From: Bradyrhizobium zhanjiangense
GTDB lineage: Bacteria; Pseudomonadota; Alphaproteobacteria; Rhizobiales; Xanthobacteraceae
Direction of reading: 5' to 3'
Assembly: GCF_004114935.1 (NCBI RefSeq)
Contig: NZ_CP022221.1
Location: forward strand, 6,593,001-6,657,000
DNA: 64,000 bases
Position 1 is the first letter of the stretch. Each line of letters opens with the position of its first letter. Of this stretch, positions 1 through 8,427 are shown in pieces. The notes under the pieces were generated by a model, which was not told where the DNA came from, made no database searches, and worked only from the letters and a program-made list of their open reading frames with translations. The position numbers were made by a program, and so were the translations under genes.

Positions 1-103
1 ATGTGATATTCTCACGGAGCTTGCCTCTAAAAAATAAACAGGGAGAAAAACCGTGCTCAACTGACGCAGTGTCCTGCTTGCCTCCCTTGCCGCCGGAGTA
101 GCC

Positions 104-1015
104 ATGACCAGCAAAGCCCACGCCCGTGCGGCGCAGCCTGCGACCCCGATCAATTTCGACGTCCCGGCGCATGCCTGTGACTGCCACACCCACATCCATG
201 GCGACGTCGAAAAGTTTCCGTTCTTCGCGGGACGCGTCTACACGCCGGAGCCGGCGAGTCCCGAAGAAATGGCCGCGCTGCACAAGGCGCTGCATATCAA
301 GCGCGTGGTGATCGTGACGCCGAGCGTCTACGGCACCGACAATTCCTCCACTTTGTTCGGCATGAAGGCGCGCGGCGCGACCGCGCGCGGGGTGGCCGTG
401 ATCGACGATAAGACACCGGAGAGCGCGCTCGACACGATGCATCAGGACGGCTTCCGCGGCATCCGCCTCAATCTGGCGACCGGCGGCGTGAACGATCCCA
501 ATGTCGGCCGACCGCGCTTCACTGCCGCAGTCGAGCGCATGAAGGCGCGCGGCTGGCACGTGCAACTCTACACCACGCTTGCCATGATCTCGGCGATCAA
601 GGACCTCGTCGAGACGGCGCCGGTGCCCGTCGTGTTCGACCATTTTGGCGGCCTTGAAGCCTCGCAGGGCCTGGAGCAGCCGGGCTTCTCCGATCTCGTC
701 GCGCTGGTGAAATCCGGCAAGGCCTATGTCAAGATTTCGGGCGCCTACCGCTCATCAAAGCTCGCTCCCGACTATCAGGACATGGTGCCGTTCGCGAAGG
801 CGCTGATCGCGGCGAACCCGGACCGCATCGTCTGGGGCACGGACTGGCCGCATCCGGATTCCAGCCGCGTCGAGGGACGCAAGCCCACCGACATCGCGCC
901 GCTCTATCAGATCGACGACGGCCGGCTGCTTAATCAGCTGCCGGTGTGGGCGCCGGATGCGGACGTGCGCAAGAAGATCCTGGTCGACAATCCGGCGCGG
1001 CTCTACGGGTTCTGA
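104..1015 (+). CDS. Amidohydrolase-family metal-dependent hydrolase (2-pyrone-4,6-dicarboxylate lactonase-like)
   Basis: This 303-residue protein belongs to the TIM-barrel amidohydrolase-2 superfamily. The metal-binding HTH motif is at residues 28-30 (CDCHTHIHG), DHFGG lies mid-protein, and WGTDWPHP is near residue 244 with Asp247 as the probable catalytic or metal-ligand Asp. The family hydrolyses lactones or decarboxylates aromatic acids, as in LigI-type enzymes. The true substrate cannot be told from sequence. The ATG at 104 has a GGAG Shine-Dalgarno 5 bases upstream. There is no signal peptide, so it is probably cytoplasmic. It converges on the RND permease with a 3-base gap, so no operon partner is visible on this side of the window. 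Confidence 0.85.
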   Translation: MTSKAHARAAQPATPINFDVPAHACDCHTHIHGDVEKFPFFAGRVYTPEPASPEEMAALHKALHIKRVVIVTPSVYGTDNSSTLFGMKARGATARGVAVIDDKTPESALDTMHQDGFRGIRLNLATGGVNDPNVGRPRFTAAVERMKARGWHVQLYTTLAMISAIKDLVETAPVPVVFDHFGGLEASQGLEQPGFSDLVALVKSGKAYVKISGAYRSSKLAPDYQDMVPFAKALIAANPDRIVWGTDWPHPDSSRVEGRKPTDIAPLYQIDDGRLLNQLPVWAPDADVRKKILVDNPARLYGF

Positions 1016-1018
1016 CTG

Positions 1019-4000
1019 TCAGCGCGCGCGGCGGGAGAAGAAGGAGATCAGGACCGGCAAGGTCACGAGGATCACCACGGGCGCCAGCATCATGCCGGTC
1101 ACGACCACGACCGCGAGCGGCTTCTGCACCTGCGAGCCGATGCCTTCCGACAGCGCCGCCGGCAGCAGGCCGACGCCAGCGACGACGCAGGTCATCAGCA
1201 CCGGACGAAGCTGCAATTCACCCGTGCGCACCACCGCGCTCATGCGGTCCATGCCCTCCTCGATGAGCTGGTTGAACTGCGACAGGATGATGATGCCGTC
1301 CATCACGGCGATGCCGAACAGCGCGATGAATCCGATCGCCGCGGAGACGCTGAATGCCGTGCCGGAAATCAAGAGACCCAGCACCCCGCCGAAGATCGCC
1401 ATCGGGATCACGCTCATCGCGAGCAACGTGTCGGTCATCGAGCCGAAATTGAACCAGAGCAGAACACCGATCAGCGCCAGCGAGATCGGCACCACGATCG
1501 ACAGCCGCCGGATCGCGTCCTGGAGATTGCCGAACTCGCCGACCCAGTCCATGTGCGAACCCGGCGGCAGCTGCACCTGCTCGGCGATCTTCTGCTGCGC
1601 CTCGCGGATGGCGCTGCCGAGATCGCGCTCGCGCACCGAGAACTTGATCGGCAGATAGCGCTCCTGCTGCTCGCGATAGATGTAGGCGGCGCCGGAGACG
1701 AGGCTGATATTGGCGACTTCGCTCAGGGGGATTTGCGTGACGGTGCCGTTCGGCCCCGGCGCGCCGATCCGCAAATTCTGGATCGCCTCCGCGCTTCTGC
1801 GGTATTCCGGCGCGAGGCGGACGATGATCGGGAAGTGGCGGTCGCTGCCCGGCTCATAGAGATCGCCCGCAGTGTCGCCGCCGATCGCGACCTTGATCGT
1901 GGCGTTGATGTCGCCGGGGGCGAGGCCATAGCGCGCGGCCTTGGCACGGTCGATGTCGATCTGGATGGTCGGCTGGCCGAGCGAGGTGAACACCGCGAGG
2001 TCGGTGACGCCCTGCACGGTGGCGAGCACCGATTTGATCTTGTTGGCGGTGTCGGTCAGCGCCTGGAGGTCGCTGCCGAACAGCTTGATCGAGTTCTCGC
2101 CCTTCACGCCGGAGACGGCTTCGGAGACGTTGTCCTGGAGATATTGCGAGAAGTTGAACTCGACACCGGGGAAGCGGTCGTCGAGCTGCTTGAGCAGCTC
2201 GGCAGTCAGCTCTTCCTTGTCGCGCGTGCCGGGCCATTGGCTCGCAGGCTTGAGCGGCGCGAAGAACTCGGCGTTGAAGAAGCCGGCCGCGTCGGTGCCG
2301 TCGTCGGGACGGCCGTGCTGCGACACCACGGACTCGACCTCAGGCCGGGCGCGGATGACCTTGCGCATCTCGTTGACGTAGGTGTTGCCTTCCTGGAGCG
2401 AGATGGTCGGCGGCAGCGTGGCGCGGATCCAGAGATTGCCCTCTTCCAGCTTTGGCAGAAATTCGAGACCGAGCAGCCGGCCGAGCGCCACCGTCATCAG
2501 CACGAGGCCGACGGCGCCGCCGAGCACGATGTTTCGATTGGCGACTGCCCAATGCAGCAGCGGCGAATACAACCGATGCAGGATCAGCATCACCTTCGTC
2601 TCGGTCTCCTCGACATGGGCGGGCAGGATGATCGCGGATAGCGCCGGGGTGACGGTGAAGGTCGCAAGCAGCCCGCCGGCCAGCGCATAGGCGTAGGTGC
2701 GCGCCATCGGCCCGAAGATGTTGCCCTCGACGCCCGATAGCGTGAACAGCGGCAGGAAGGCCGCGATGATGATTGCCGCTGCAAAGAAGATTGAGCGCGA
2801 AACGTCCGCCGCGGCGCTGAGGATGGCATGGCTCTTCATGCCGAACAGCGTCTCATTCGACATCTGCTCGGTTTCCGACATCGGCGTCGTCTGGGTCAGG
2901 CGGCGGAAGATCGCCTCCACCATGATGACGGTGGCGTCGACGATCAAGCCAAAGTCGATGGCGCCGACCGACAGCAGGTTCGCCGATTCTCCGCGGAGCA
3001 CCAGGATGATAACGGCGAAGAACAGCGCGAACGGAATGGTGGCGCCGACGATCAGCGCGCTGCGCAAATCACCGAGGAAGATCCACTGCAACAGCACGAT
3101 GAGCAGAATGCCGACCACCATGTTGTGCAGCACGGTGTGGGTGGTGAGCTCAATCAGGTCCCCGCGGTCGTAGATGCGCTCGATGCGCACGCCGGGCGGC
3201 AGGATGCTGGAGTTGTTGATGGTTTGAACGAGTTGGTGGACGCGCTTGATGGTCGGCGAGCTCTGCTCGCCGCGCCGCATCAGGACGATGCCCTGCACGA
3301 TGTCGTCGGACTCGTCGAGGCCGGCAATGCCGAGACGGGGCTTCTGACCGACGGTTACGGTGGCGACGTCCTTGACCAGCACCGGATTGCCGCCGGACTG
3401 CGCCACCATGGTGTTGGCGAGGTCGTCGATCGACCGGATCAGGCCGACGCCGCGCACCACGGCCGATTGCTGGCCGATATTGACGGTATTGCCGCCGACA
3501 TTGACGTTGGAATTGCCGACCGCCTGGAGCAATTGCGGCAGCGTCAGGCCGTTGGCAACCAGCTTGTTGAAATCGACCTGGAGCTCGTAGGTCTTGCTCC
3601 TGCCGCCCCAGCCGGTGACGTCGATGACGCCGGGTACGGCGCGGAAGCGGCGCTGCAGGATCCAGTCCTGGATGGTCTTGAGGTCGAGCACGCTGTAGTT
3701 CGGCGGACCCACCAGACGATACCTGAAGATTTCGCCGATCGGGCTGAGCGGCGAGATCTGCGGCTGCACGTTGCCGGGCAGCGGCGCGAGCTGCGCCAGC
3801 CGGTTCAGCACCTGCTGCAGCGCCTCGTCATAGGTGTAGGCGAAGGAGAACTGGAGTTTGATGTCGGAGAGGCCGTAGAGCGAGATGGTGCGGATGGTCG
3901 TGAGGTTCTTCAGGCCGGCGACCTGGGTCTCGATCGGGATCGTGATGTAGCGCTCGATCTCCTCGGCCGACAGGCCCGGGCTCTGCGTCACGATGTCGAC

Positions 4001-4135
4001 CATCGGCGGGGTCGGATCGGGATAGGCTTCGATGTTGAGCTGGTTGAACGCGATCAGGCCGCCGATCAGGACGGCGACGAACATGCCGACCATTAGGAAG
4101 CGCCGGTTGACGGCAAGAGCAACGAGACGATCCAT
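1019..4135 (-). CDS. CusA/CzcA-family heavy-metal efflux RND permease
   Basis: This 1038-residue inner-membrane RND permease has the usual length for the heavy-metal efflux (HME) subfamily. It shows an N-terminal membrane anchor, a large periplasmic loop, a hydrophobic block at 335-510, a second periplasmic loop and a C-terminal membrane block. The transmembrane-4 proton-relay signature is present: Asp394, Asp400 and Glu407 in DFGLIVDATVIMVE, with the same spacing as in CzcA. The second periplasmic loop lacks the methionine-rich look of CusA, so divalent cations such as Co, Zn, Cd or Ni are more likely substrates than Cu(I) or Ag(I); that is inference. The adaptor gene lies 28 bases upstream and is probably co-transcribed. 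No outer-membrane CusC/CzcC partner is in the window. Confidence 0.92.
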   Translation of the reverse strand: MDRLVALAVNRRFLMVGMFVAVLIGGLIAFNQLNIEAYPDPTPPMVDIVTQSPGLSAEEIERYITIPIETQVAGLKNLTTIRTISLYGLSDIKLQFSFAYTYDEALQQVLNRLAQLAPLPGNVQPQISPLSPIGEIFRYRLVGPPNYSVLDLKTIQDWILQRRFRAVPGVIDVTGWGGRSKTYELQVDFNKLVANGLTLPQLLQAVGNSNVNVGGNTVNIGQQSAVVRGVGLIRSIDDLANTMVAQSGGNPVLVKDVATVTVGQKPRLGIAGLDESDDIVQGIVLMRRGEQSSPTIKRVHQLVQTINNSSILPPGVRIERIYDRGDLIELTTHTVLHNMVVGILLIVLLQWIFLGDLRSALIVGATIPFALFFAVIILVLRGESANLLSVGAIDFGLIVDATVIMVEAIFRRLTQTTPMSETEQMSNETLFGMKSHAILSAAADVSRSIFFAAAIIIAAFLPLFTLSGVEGNIFGPMARTYAYALAGGLLATFTVTPALSAIILPAHVEETETKVMLILHRLYSPLLHWAVANRNIVLGGAVGLVLMTVALGRLLGLEFLPKLEEGNLWIRATLPPTISLQEGNTYVNEMRKVIRARPEVESVVSQHGRPDDGTDAAGFFNAEFFAPLKPASQWPGTRDKEELTAELLKQLDDRFPGVEFNFSQYLQDNVSEAVSGVKGENSIKLFGSDLQALTDTANKIKSVLATVQGVTDLAVFTSLGQPTIQIDIDRAKAARYGLAPGDINATIKVAIGGDTAGDLYEPGSDRHFPIIVRLAPEYRRSAEAIQNLRIGAPGPNGTVTQIPLSEVANISLVSGAAYIYREQQERYLPIKFSVRERDLGSAIREAQQKIAEQVQLPPGSHMDWVGEFGNLQDAIRRLSIVVPISLALIGVLLWFNFGSMTDTLLAMSVIPMAIFGGVLGLLISGTAFSVSAAIGFIALFGIAVMDGIIILSQFNQLIEEGMDRMSAVVRTGELQLRPVLMTCVVAGVGLLPAALSEGIGSQVQKPLAVVVVTGMMLAPVVILVTLPVLISFFSRRAR

Positions 4136-4163
4136 CAGGTCTTCAGTTTTCTTGGGTCGTCGA

Positions 4164-5408
4164 TCAGCTGCCGGACGCCGCGCGGTCGATGAACAGGCTG
4201 CCCTTGGTGACGATCTGCTCGCCGGGTTTCAGATTGCTGGTCACCTCGACGAGGTTGCCGTTGATGAGGCCGATCTTGATCTGGCGCAGCTCGACCGATT
4301 TATCTTCGCGCGCGACCCAGATGCGGACCTTGTCGGCCTCGTAGATCAAAGCCTGTTTCGGCACCGCCGGTGCGGCACGGTCGCCGGCCGAGTAGATCGT
4401 GACGTTGGCGAACATCTCCGGCTTGAGCAGGCCGTCCTTGTTATCGATGGTGGCGCGGACCAGGAGGCGGCGTGTGCTGGGATCGATCGCGGCGGCGACG
4501 TAGTTGATCCTGGCGGTCAGCGGCCGCCCCGGCAGCGCCATCACGTTGACGGTGATGTCCTGACCGATGCACACCGCGGCCGCATCGCTCTCGCGCACGA
4601 ACGCGGTGAGCCAGACCGTGGAGAGGTCGCCGATCACGAAGACCGGATCACTGGCACCGGAACTGACGTACTGGCCGGGGCCGATCTTGCGCTGCACGAC
4701 GGTGCCTGCGATCGGCGAATAGATCGTGATTTCCGGATTGATCGCGCCCTTCTCCTGGAACGCCTTGATGGTCTCGTCGGTGAAACCGAGGATGCGCAGC
4801 TTGTTGCGCGCGGCTTCCAGCGCCGTCCCCGAGGAACGCATGTCGTTCTGCGCCTGGACCTGGGTCGCTTCCGCCTGCTGATAGTCCTTCAGCGGAATGG
4901 CATGCCCCTCATAGAGATCCTTGGCGCGCTTGAATTGGATGTCGGAGAGCTCGAGCGCCGACCTCGCCTTGTTCTGCGACGTCATCGCCGCAACGAAATC
5001 GTTCTGAGCCTGCACGGTGTCGGCGGCTTCGATCGTGAACAGCGGTTGGCCTTGCTTCAGGGTCTCGCCCGGCTTGGCGAGCAGCTTGGTGACCCGGCCC
5101 GCATAGGGCGAGAACACCGGCGTCGAGCGGTCCTCGTCGACCGCGACCTTGCCCTCGGTGACATACTCGGCCCGGAAGCTCTTGGCCTTGACCGGCTCGA
5201 TCGTCAGCGTTGCCCATTCGGACGGCGTCGGCGTGAAGGTCTGCGCATTCCTGCGCGATTGGCTGGAGATGTCGGAGTGCTTCTTTTCCTTGGGCCCCGC
5301 CTGGAGGAAGCCGTAGGCCCCGGCACCGACGAGAGCTAGTAAAACTACGGAGGTGATCACCCGCGGTTTTGTAAGCACCTGCAATCGCTTGGTATTTTCA
5401 ACTACCAT
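4164..5408 (-). CDS. RND efflux periplasmic adaptor (CusB/CzcB-like membrane fusion protein)
   Basis: This 414-residue adaptor has an N-terminal hydrophobic anchor at about residues 16-36. A lipoyl/barrel-sandwich half-motif follows (FSPYAGRVTKLLAKPGETLKQ), then a coiled-coil hairpin rich in Ala and Gln (about 140-220). The matching second half-motif (IYSPIAGTVVQRKIGPGQYV) comes next, followed by beta-barrel and membrane-proximal domains. Such adaptors bridge the RND permease to an outer-membrane channel. It is the first gene of a two-gene minus-strand unit with the permease. A short AT-rich stretch at 5409-5553 upstream probably carries the promoter, but no metal-responsive regulator is adjacent. 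Confidence 0.9.
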   Translation of the reverse strand: MVVENTKRLQVLTKPRVITSVVLLALVGAGAYGFLQAGPKEKKHSDISSQSRRNAQTFTPTPSEWATLTIEPVKAKSFRAEYVTEGKVAVDEDRSTPVFSPYAGRVTKLLAKPGETLKQGQPLFTIEAADTVQAQNDFVAAMTSQNKARSALELSDIQFKRAKDLYEGHAIPLKDYQQAEATQVQAQNDMRSSGTALEAARNKLRILGFTDETIKAFQEKGAINPEITIYSPIAGTVVQRKIGPGQYVSSGASDPVFVIGDLSTVWLTAFVRESDAAAVCIGQDITVNVMALPGRPLTARINYVAAAIDPSTRRLLVRATIDNKDGLLKPEMFANVTIYSAGDRAAPAVPKQALIYEADKVRIWVAREDKSVELRQIKIGLINGNLVEVTSNLKPGEQIVTKGSLFIDRAASGS

Positions 5409-5553
5409 TGAGCCCGGTCATGTCTGCGACGATCTCGGCAAATGACTGCCTCATCGGTCGCGCTAATAGTGCTGAATTCAGATTTCAGACAACCTAAAAA
5501 ACGCTGGGCGCCTCTCGGTTGGCGTTAAAAATTTGCGACGTGTCAGCTTCATG

Positions 5554-6966
5554 TCAGCTTCGCGCCGGCCACTGTGCCGGATGACTGCCGAGCGGCATCG
5601 CCGGACGGCTCCATTGTGCCGGCGTTGTCGATAGCACCGCCGAATGACGCACCGCCTTCAACGTGCCGAAGCCAGATGGCATGCTTTCGATGAACGCTGC
5701 ATGTACAGCGTCCCCCGTAAGATCCGGGGTGTTCAGTCCGCCGTCAAGGCGGCCGAGATTCCATAGCCAGCGTCCGGTCTGCGCCAGCGATACGCGCACG
5801 TGCCAGCTGCCGCCTTGGCGGGCCTGGCGCGCCTTGGCCACCATGGCGCCGAACGCCATCAGATAACCGGTGGCATGGTCGAGCATCTGCGCCGGCAATT
5901 CCTTGGGACCGTCGATGCCGGCGGCCAGCCCTTCCGCCTGGTTGAAGCCGATCGTGGTCTGCACCAGTGAATCGAAGCCGCGCCGCTCCGCCCAGGGGCC
6001 GGCATGGCCATAGGCCGACAGCGTGACATAGACGATGCCGGGACTAATTTGCGCCGCGTCCTCCGGTGCGAAACCGAGAGCGGCGAGCGCGCGCGGACGA
6101 TAGCCTTGCGAGAAGACGTCGGCGTCTTTCAACAGCGCGCGCAATTGCGCCCTGCCCGCTTCGCTCTTCAGTTCGATGAAGGTGGTGAGCTTGCCGCGGC
6201 CGGTGTCGATGGTGAGCCAGGGGATGGCGGGTAATTCAGGCCCCGAGACGAGCAGCACGTCCGCGCCGTGCGCAGCGAGCGTGCGGCCCGCGACAGGGCC
6301 TGCGATGACGCGGGAGAGATCGAGCACGCGGAGGCCCGCGAGCGGACGATCGCTGTTCGACAATCCTTGGGGCCACGGTTTCGCCGGGGCCTCGCCGATC
6401 TTCTCGATCGAGACCAGCTGCAGTTCGGCGAGCGCGCGCGCCTGCGGCAGCGCCGACCATTCGTCATAGCTGCGCATCAGGGCGACGACGCCGCCCGCAG
6501 CGTAAGCCGCAGTTTCGAAATCCTCGCCTTTCCATTGCATCAGCGCCGCCTGCACCTTCTCGCGCTCGGGCACGCAGCCGAGCACGTTGCAGACAGCGTC
6601 GCGGTGATGCGGGAAATTGGTGTGGCAGCGGACGAAGCGGCCATCGCCGGTCCTGTAGACGCCGGCGATGGCGTCCCAGGCCGGGGGCGGCGGCTTGTCG
6701 TCGACGCGCAAATAGCGCTCGGATCGGCATTCGACGACCGCATGACGCATGTCGACGGAGACGTCCTGCGCCTCGCCGTTGCGCAGTCGCCAGATTTCGG
6801 TGGCGGCGAGGCCGGCGGCAGCGATCGTTGTCTGGCCGGCGACGGCGACGCGAAACGAGGATGGGATCTGCGGCTCCTCGCCCGTCAGCTGCACGCGGCC
6901 GAGGGCAGCCGGATCGCCGCCTGCGGAGGTCCAGATATCCCTGAGAACGTCGGCGGAGCTTTGCAT
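5554..6966 (-). CDS. CaiB/BaiF family (class III) CoA-transferase
   Basis: This 470-residue protein transfers CoA between carboxylic acids. The typical core begins near residue 215 (RPLAGLRVLDLSRVIAGP) and includes TLSAYGHAGPWAERRGFDSLVQ, whose Asp matches the catalytic aspartate of formyl-CoA transferase. The first roughly 200 residues form another CaiB-like half, so the protein looks like a two-lobed, carnitine-dehydratase-type member. The frame stays open a further 303 bases upstream. The start at 6966 is preferred because GGGAGAG lies about 10 bases before the ATG and MQSSADVLRDIW is a plausible family start. It is divergent from the small membrane protein gene with 57 bases between starts. 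Confidence 0.85.
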   Translation of the reverse strand: MQSSADVLRDIWTSAGGDPAALGRVQLTGEEPQIPSSFRVAVAGQTTIAAAGLAATEIWRLRNGEAQDVSVDMRHAVVECRSERYLRVDDKPPPPAWDAIAGVYRTGDGRFVRCHTNFPHHRDAVCNVLGCVPEREKVQAALMQWKGEDFETAAYAAGGVVALMRSYDEWSALPQARALAELQLVSIEKIGEAPAKPWPQGLSNSDRPLAGLRVLDLSRVIAGPVAGRTLAAHGADVLLVSGPELPAIPWLTIDTGRGKLTTFIELKSEAGRAQLRALLKDADVFSQGYRPRALAALGFAPEDAAQISPGIVYVTLSAYGHAGPWAERRGFDSLVQTTIGFNQAEGLAAGIDGPKELPAQMLDHATGYLMAFGAMVAKARQARQGGSWHVRVSLAQTGRWLWNLGRLDGGLNTPDLTGDAVHAAFIESMPSGFGTLKAVRHSAVLSTTPAQWSRPAMPLGSHPAQWPARS

Positions 6967-7023
6967 GGCCGCTTCTCTCCCTTTAGTTTTCGCGACCATC
7001 CCACGTTCAGAGAAAGGATTGCA

Positions 7024-7311
7024 ATGGCCGCCATCGATCCCCTCACCGCGGGCGCCGTGTTCGTCGCAACGGCGGCCACCGACGCGGTCTATGTGATGTT
7101 CACCTCGGCCGTGGTCGCTCGCAAGCGCGTACCGGCCGCGACCTGGAGCGCGATCTGGTACCTGCTCTCCTCCTACGCCGTGATCAGCTACACCGAGAAC
7201 GCCTTCTATGTCGCCTTCGCCGCGATCGGCTCCTGGGCCGGTGCCTACGTCTCGCTGACCTTCCTGCATCGCCCACCCGGCGGCCCGCCGGTGGGCGCGG
7301 CGCCGGAGTGA
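7024..7311 (+). CDS. Small integral membrane protein of unknown function
   Basis: This 95-residue protein has three hydrophobic stretches (about residues 6-25, 38-58 and 60-82) and a Pro/Gly-rich tail. It begins MAAIDPLTAGAVFVATAA. A GAAAGGA Shine-Dalgarno sits just before the ATG at 7024. Homologous short membrane proteins are frequent and uncharacterised in Bradyrhizobium; I recognise no named family. It is divergent from the CoA-transferase and followed 6 bases after its stop by a palindromic repeat, so it is probably monocistronic. Confidence 0.7.
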   Translation: MAAIDPLTAGAVFVATAATDAVYVMFTSAVVARKRVPAATWSAIWYLLSSYAVISYTENAFYVAFAAIGSWAGAYVSLTFLHRPPGGPPVGAAPE

Positions 7312-7316
7312 GGATC

Positions 7317-7401
7317 GTCATTGCGAGCGCAGCGAAGCAATCCAGAATCTTTCCGCGGCGGCAGTCTGGATTGCTTCGTCGCAAGAGCTCCTCGCAATGA
7401 C
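7317..7401. repeat. Palindromic intergenic repeat, family A (GTCATTGCGAGC...GCAATGAC)
   Basis: The element starts GTCATTGCGAGC and ends CTCGCAATGAC. Two internal arms, GAAGCAATCCAGA and TCTGGATTGCTTC, pair with each other. Copies of the same family occur at 29110-29224 and 36788-36866 in this window. It lies between a gene end and the start of the dehydrogenase gene. Confidence 0.85.
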
Positions 7402-7475
7402 GATGTGGAGGCTTCAGCGTATCCACTCAAGCAGCTACACTTCCTGCGACCAAGAAACAAACAAGGAGCCAAACA

Positions 7476-8246
7476 ATGGATCTCGGTCTCAAAGGCAAGA
7501 ACGCCATCGTGCTCGGCGGCACGCGCGGCATCGGGCGGGCGATTGCGGCGACACTCGCCGGTGAAGGCGCCAATGTCGCGGTATGCGCGCGCAACGCCGA
7601 TCAGGTTGCGGCCACCGTCACTGAACTGAAGGCAAGCGGTGTCAGCGCCATCGGCAGCCCCGTCGACGTCACCGACGGCGCGGCGCTGAAAGGCTGGATC
7701 GAGAATGTCGCGAAAGAACTCGGCGGCATCGATTTGCTGTTCTCCAATGCCGGCGCGATGGCGCAGGGCCAGGATGCCGCGTCCTGGGAGCAGAATTTTC
7801 GGCTCGACGTGCTCGGCGCCGTGCATGCGTTCGATGCCGCGCGGCCATTCCTCGAAGCCAGCGGCGAGAGAAGCGGCGATGCGGCCTTCGTCATCATCTC
7901 CTCGATCTCGGCCGCACAGGCTGACCTCGCCAGCTCCTATGGCCCGATCAAGGCGGCGCTGATCCACATGGCCAAGGGACTGGCGCGGCAATATGCGAAG
8001 AAGAAGATCCGCGTCAACGTGGTGTCGCCCGGCACCGTCTATTTCAAGGGCGGCGTCTGGAACATGATCGAGCAGAACATGCCCGAGCGCTACAAGGATG
8101 CGATGAGCCGCAATCCGACCGGCCGCATGGCCACGCCGCAGGAAATCGCGAGCGCGGCGGTGTTCTTGGCGAGCCCGGTGTCATCGTTCACGACCGGGTC
8201 TAATCTCGTCGTGGACGGCGCGATTTCGAACCGGGTGAATTTTTAG
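7476..8246 (+). CDS. SDR-family NAD(P)-dependent oxidoreductase
   Basis: This 256-residue classical short-chain dehydrogenase has the cofactor motif GGTRGIGRA near residue 12, NAG around 87-92, the active-site serine in IISSISAA and the catalytic YxxxK as YGPIKAAL. The C-terminal SDR element SNLVVDGA is present. The length is standard for the classical family. It oxidises or reduces a hydroxyl or keto group on an unknown substrate in the cytoplasm. AAGGAG lies upstream of the ATG at 7476. No obvious operon partner; it stands between two palindromic repeats. Confidence 0.88.
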   Translation: MDLGLKGKNAIVLGGTRGIGRAIAATLAGEGANVAVCARNADQVAATVTELKASGVSAIGSPVDVTDGAALKGWIENVAKELGGIDLLFSNAGAMAQGQDAASWEQNFRLDVLGAVHAFDAARPFLEASGERSGDAAFVIISSISAAQADLASSYGPIKAALIHMAKGLARQYAKKKIRVNVVSPGTVYFKGGVWNMIEQNMPERYKDAMSRNPTGRMATPQEIASAAVFLASPVSSFTTGSNLVVDGAISNRVNF

Positions 8247-8271
8247 GGGCGACAAGGTTCGTAACCGCCCC

Positions 8272-8398
8272 GTCATCCTGAGGTGCGAAGCTTGCGATGC
8301 AAAGCATCGCAGGCTGAGCCTCGAAGGATGAACGGCCACGATGCAGCCGGGCCGTCGCCCTTCGAGGGCCGCTGAAGAAGCGGCCGCCTCAGGGTGAC
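8272..8398. repeat. Palindromic intergenic repeat, family B (GTCATCCTGAGG...CAGGGTGAC)
   Basis: The element begins GTCATCCTGAGGTGCGAAG and closes with CCTCAGGGTGAC. Internal hairpins include CTTGCGATGC/GCATCGCAGG and GCCCTTCGAGGGC. It fills most of the space between the stop of the dehydrogenase gene and the stop of dnaE2, where it could also act in termination of the two convergent genes. Only one copy is seen in this window. Confidence 0.75.
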
Positions 8399-8427
8399 GG
8401 CGAGAGATTGCGCGAGCTGAGCAAACC

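Noticed and set aside
1..103. End of a gene at the left edge
   Set aside because: No open frame with protein-like content reaches the edge; the 103 bases before the first gene show only an upstream region with a ribosome site.
2828..4096. Long open frame of 422 codons opposite the RND permease gene
   Set aside because: It is the antisense shadow of a high-GC gene: low complexity rich in Asp, Arg, Gly and Val, with no family match, and the permease on the other strand is complete.
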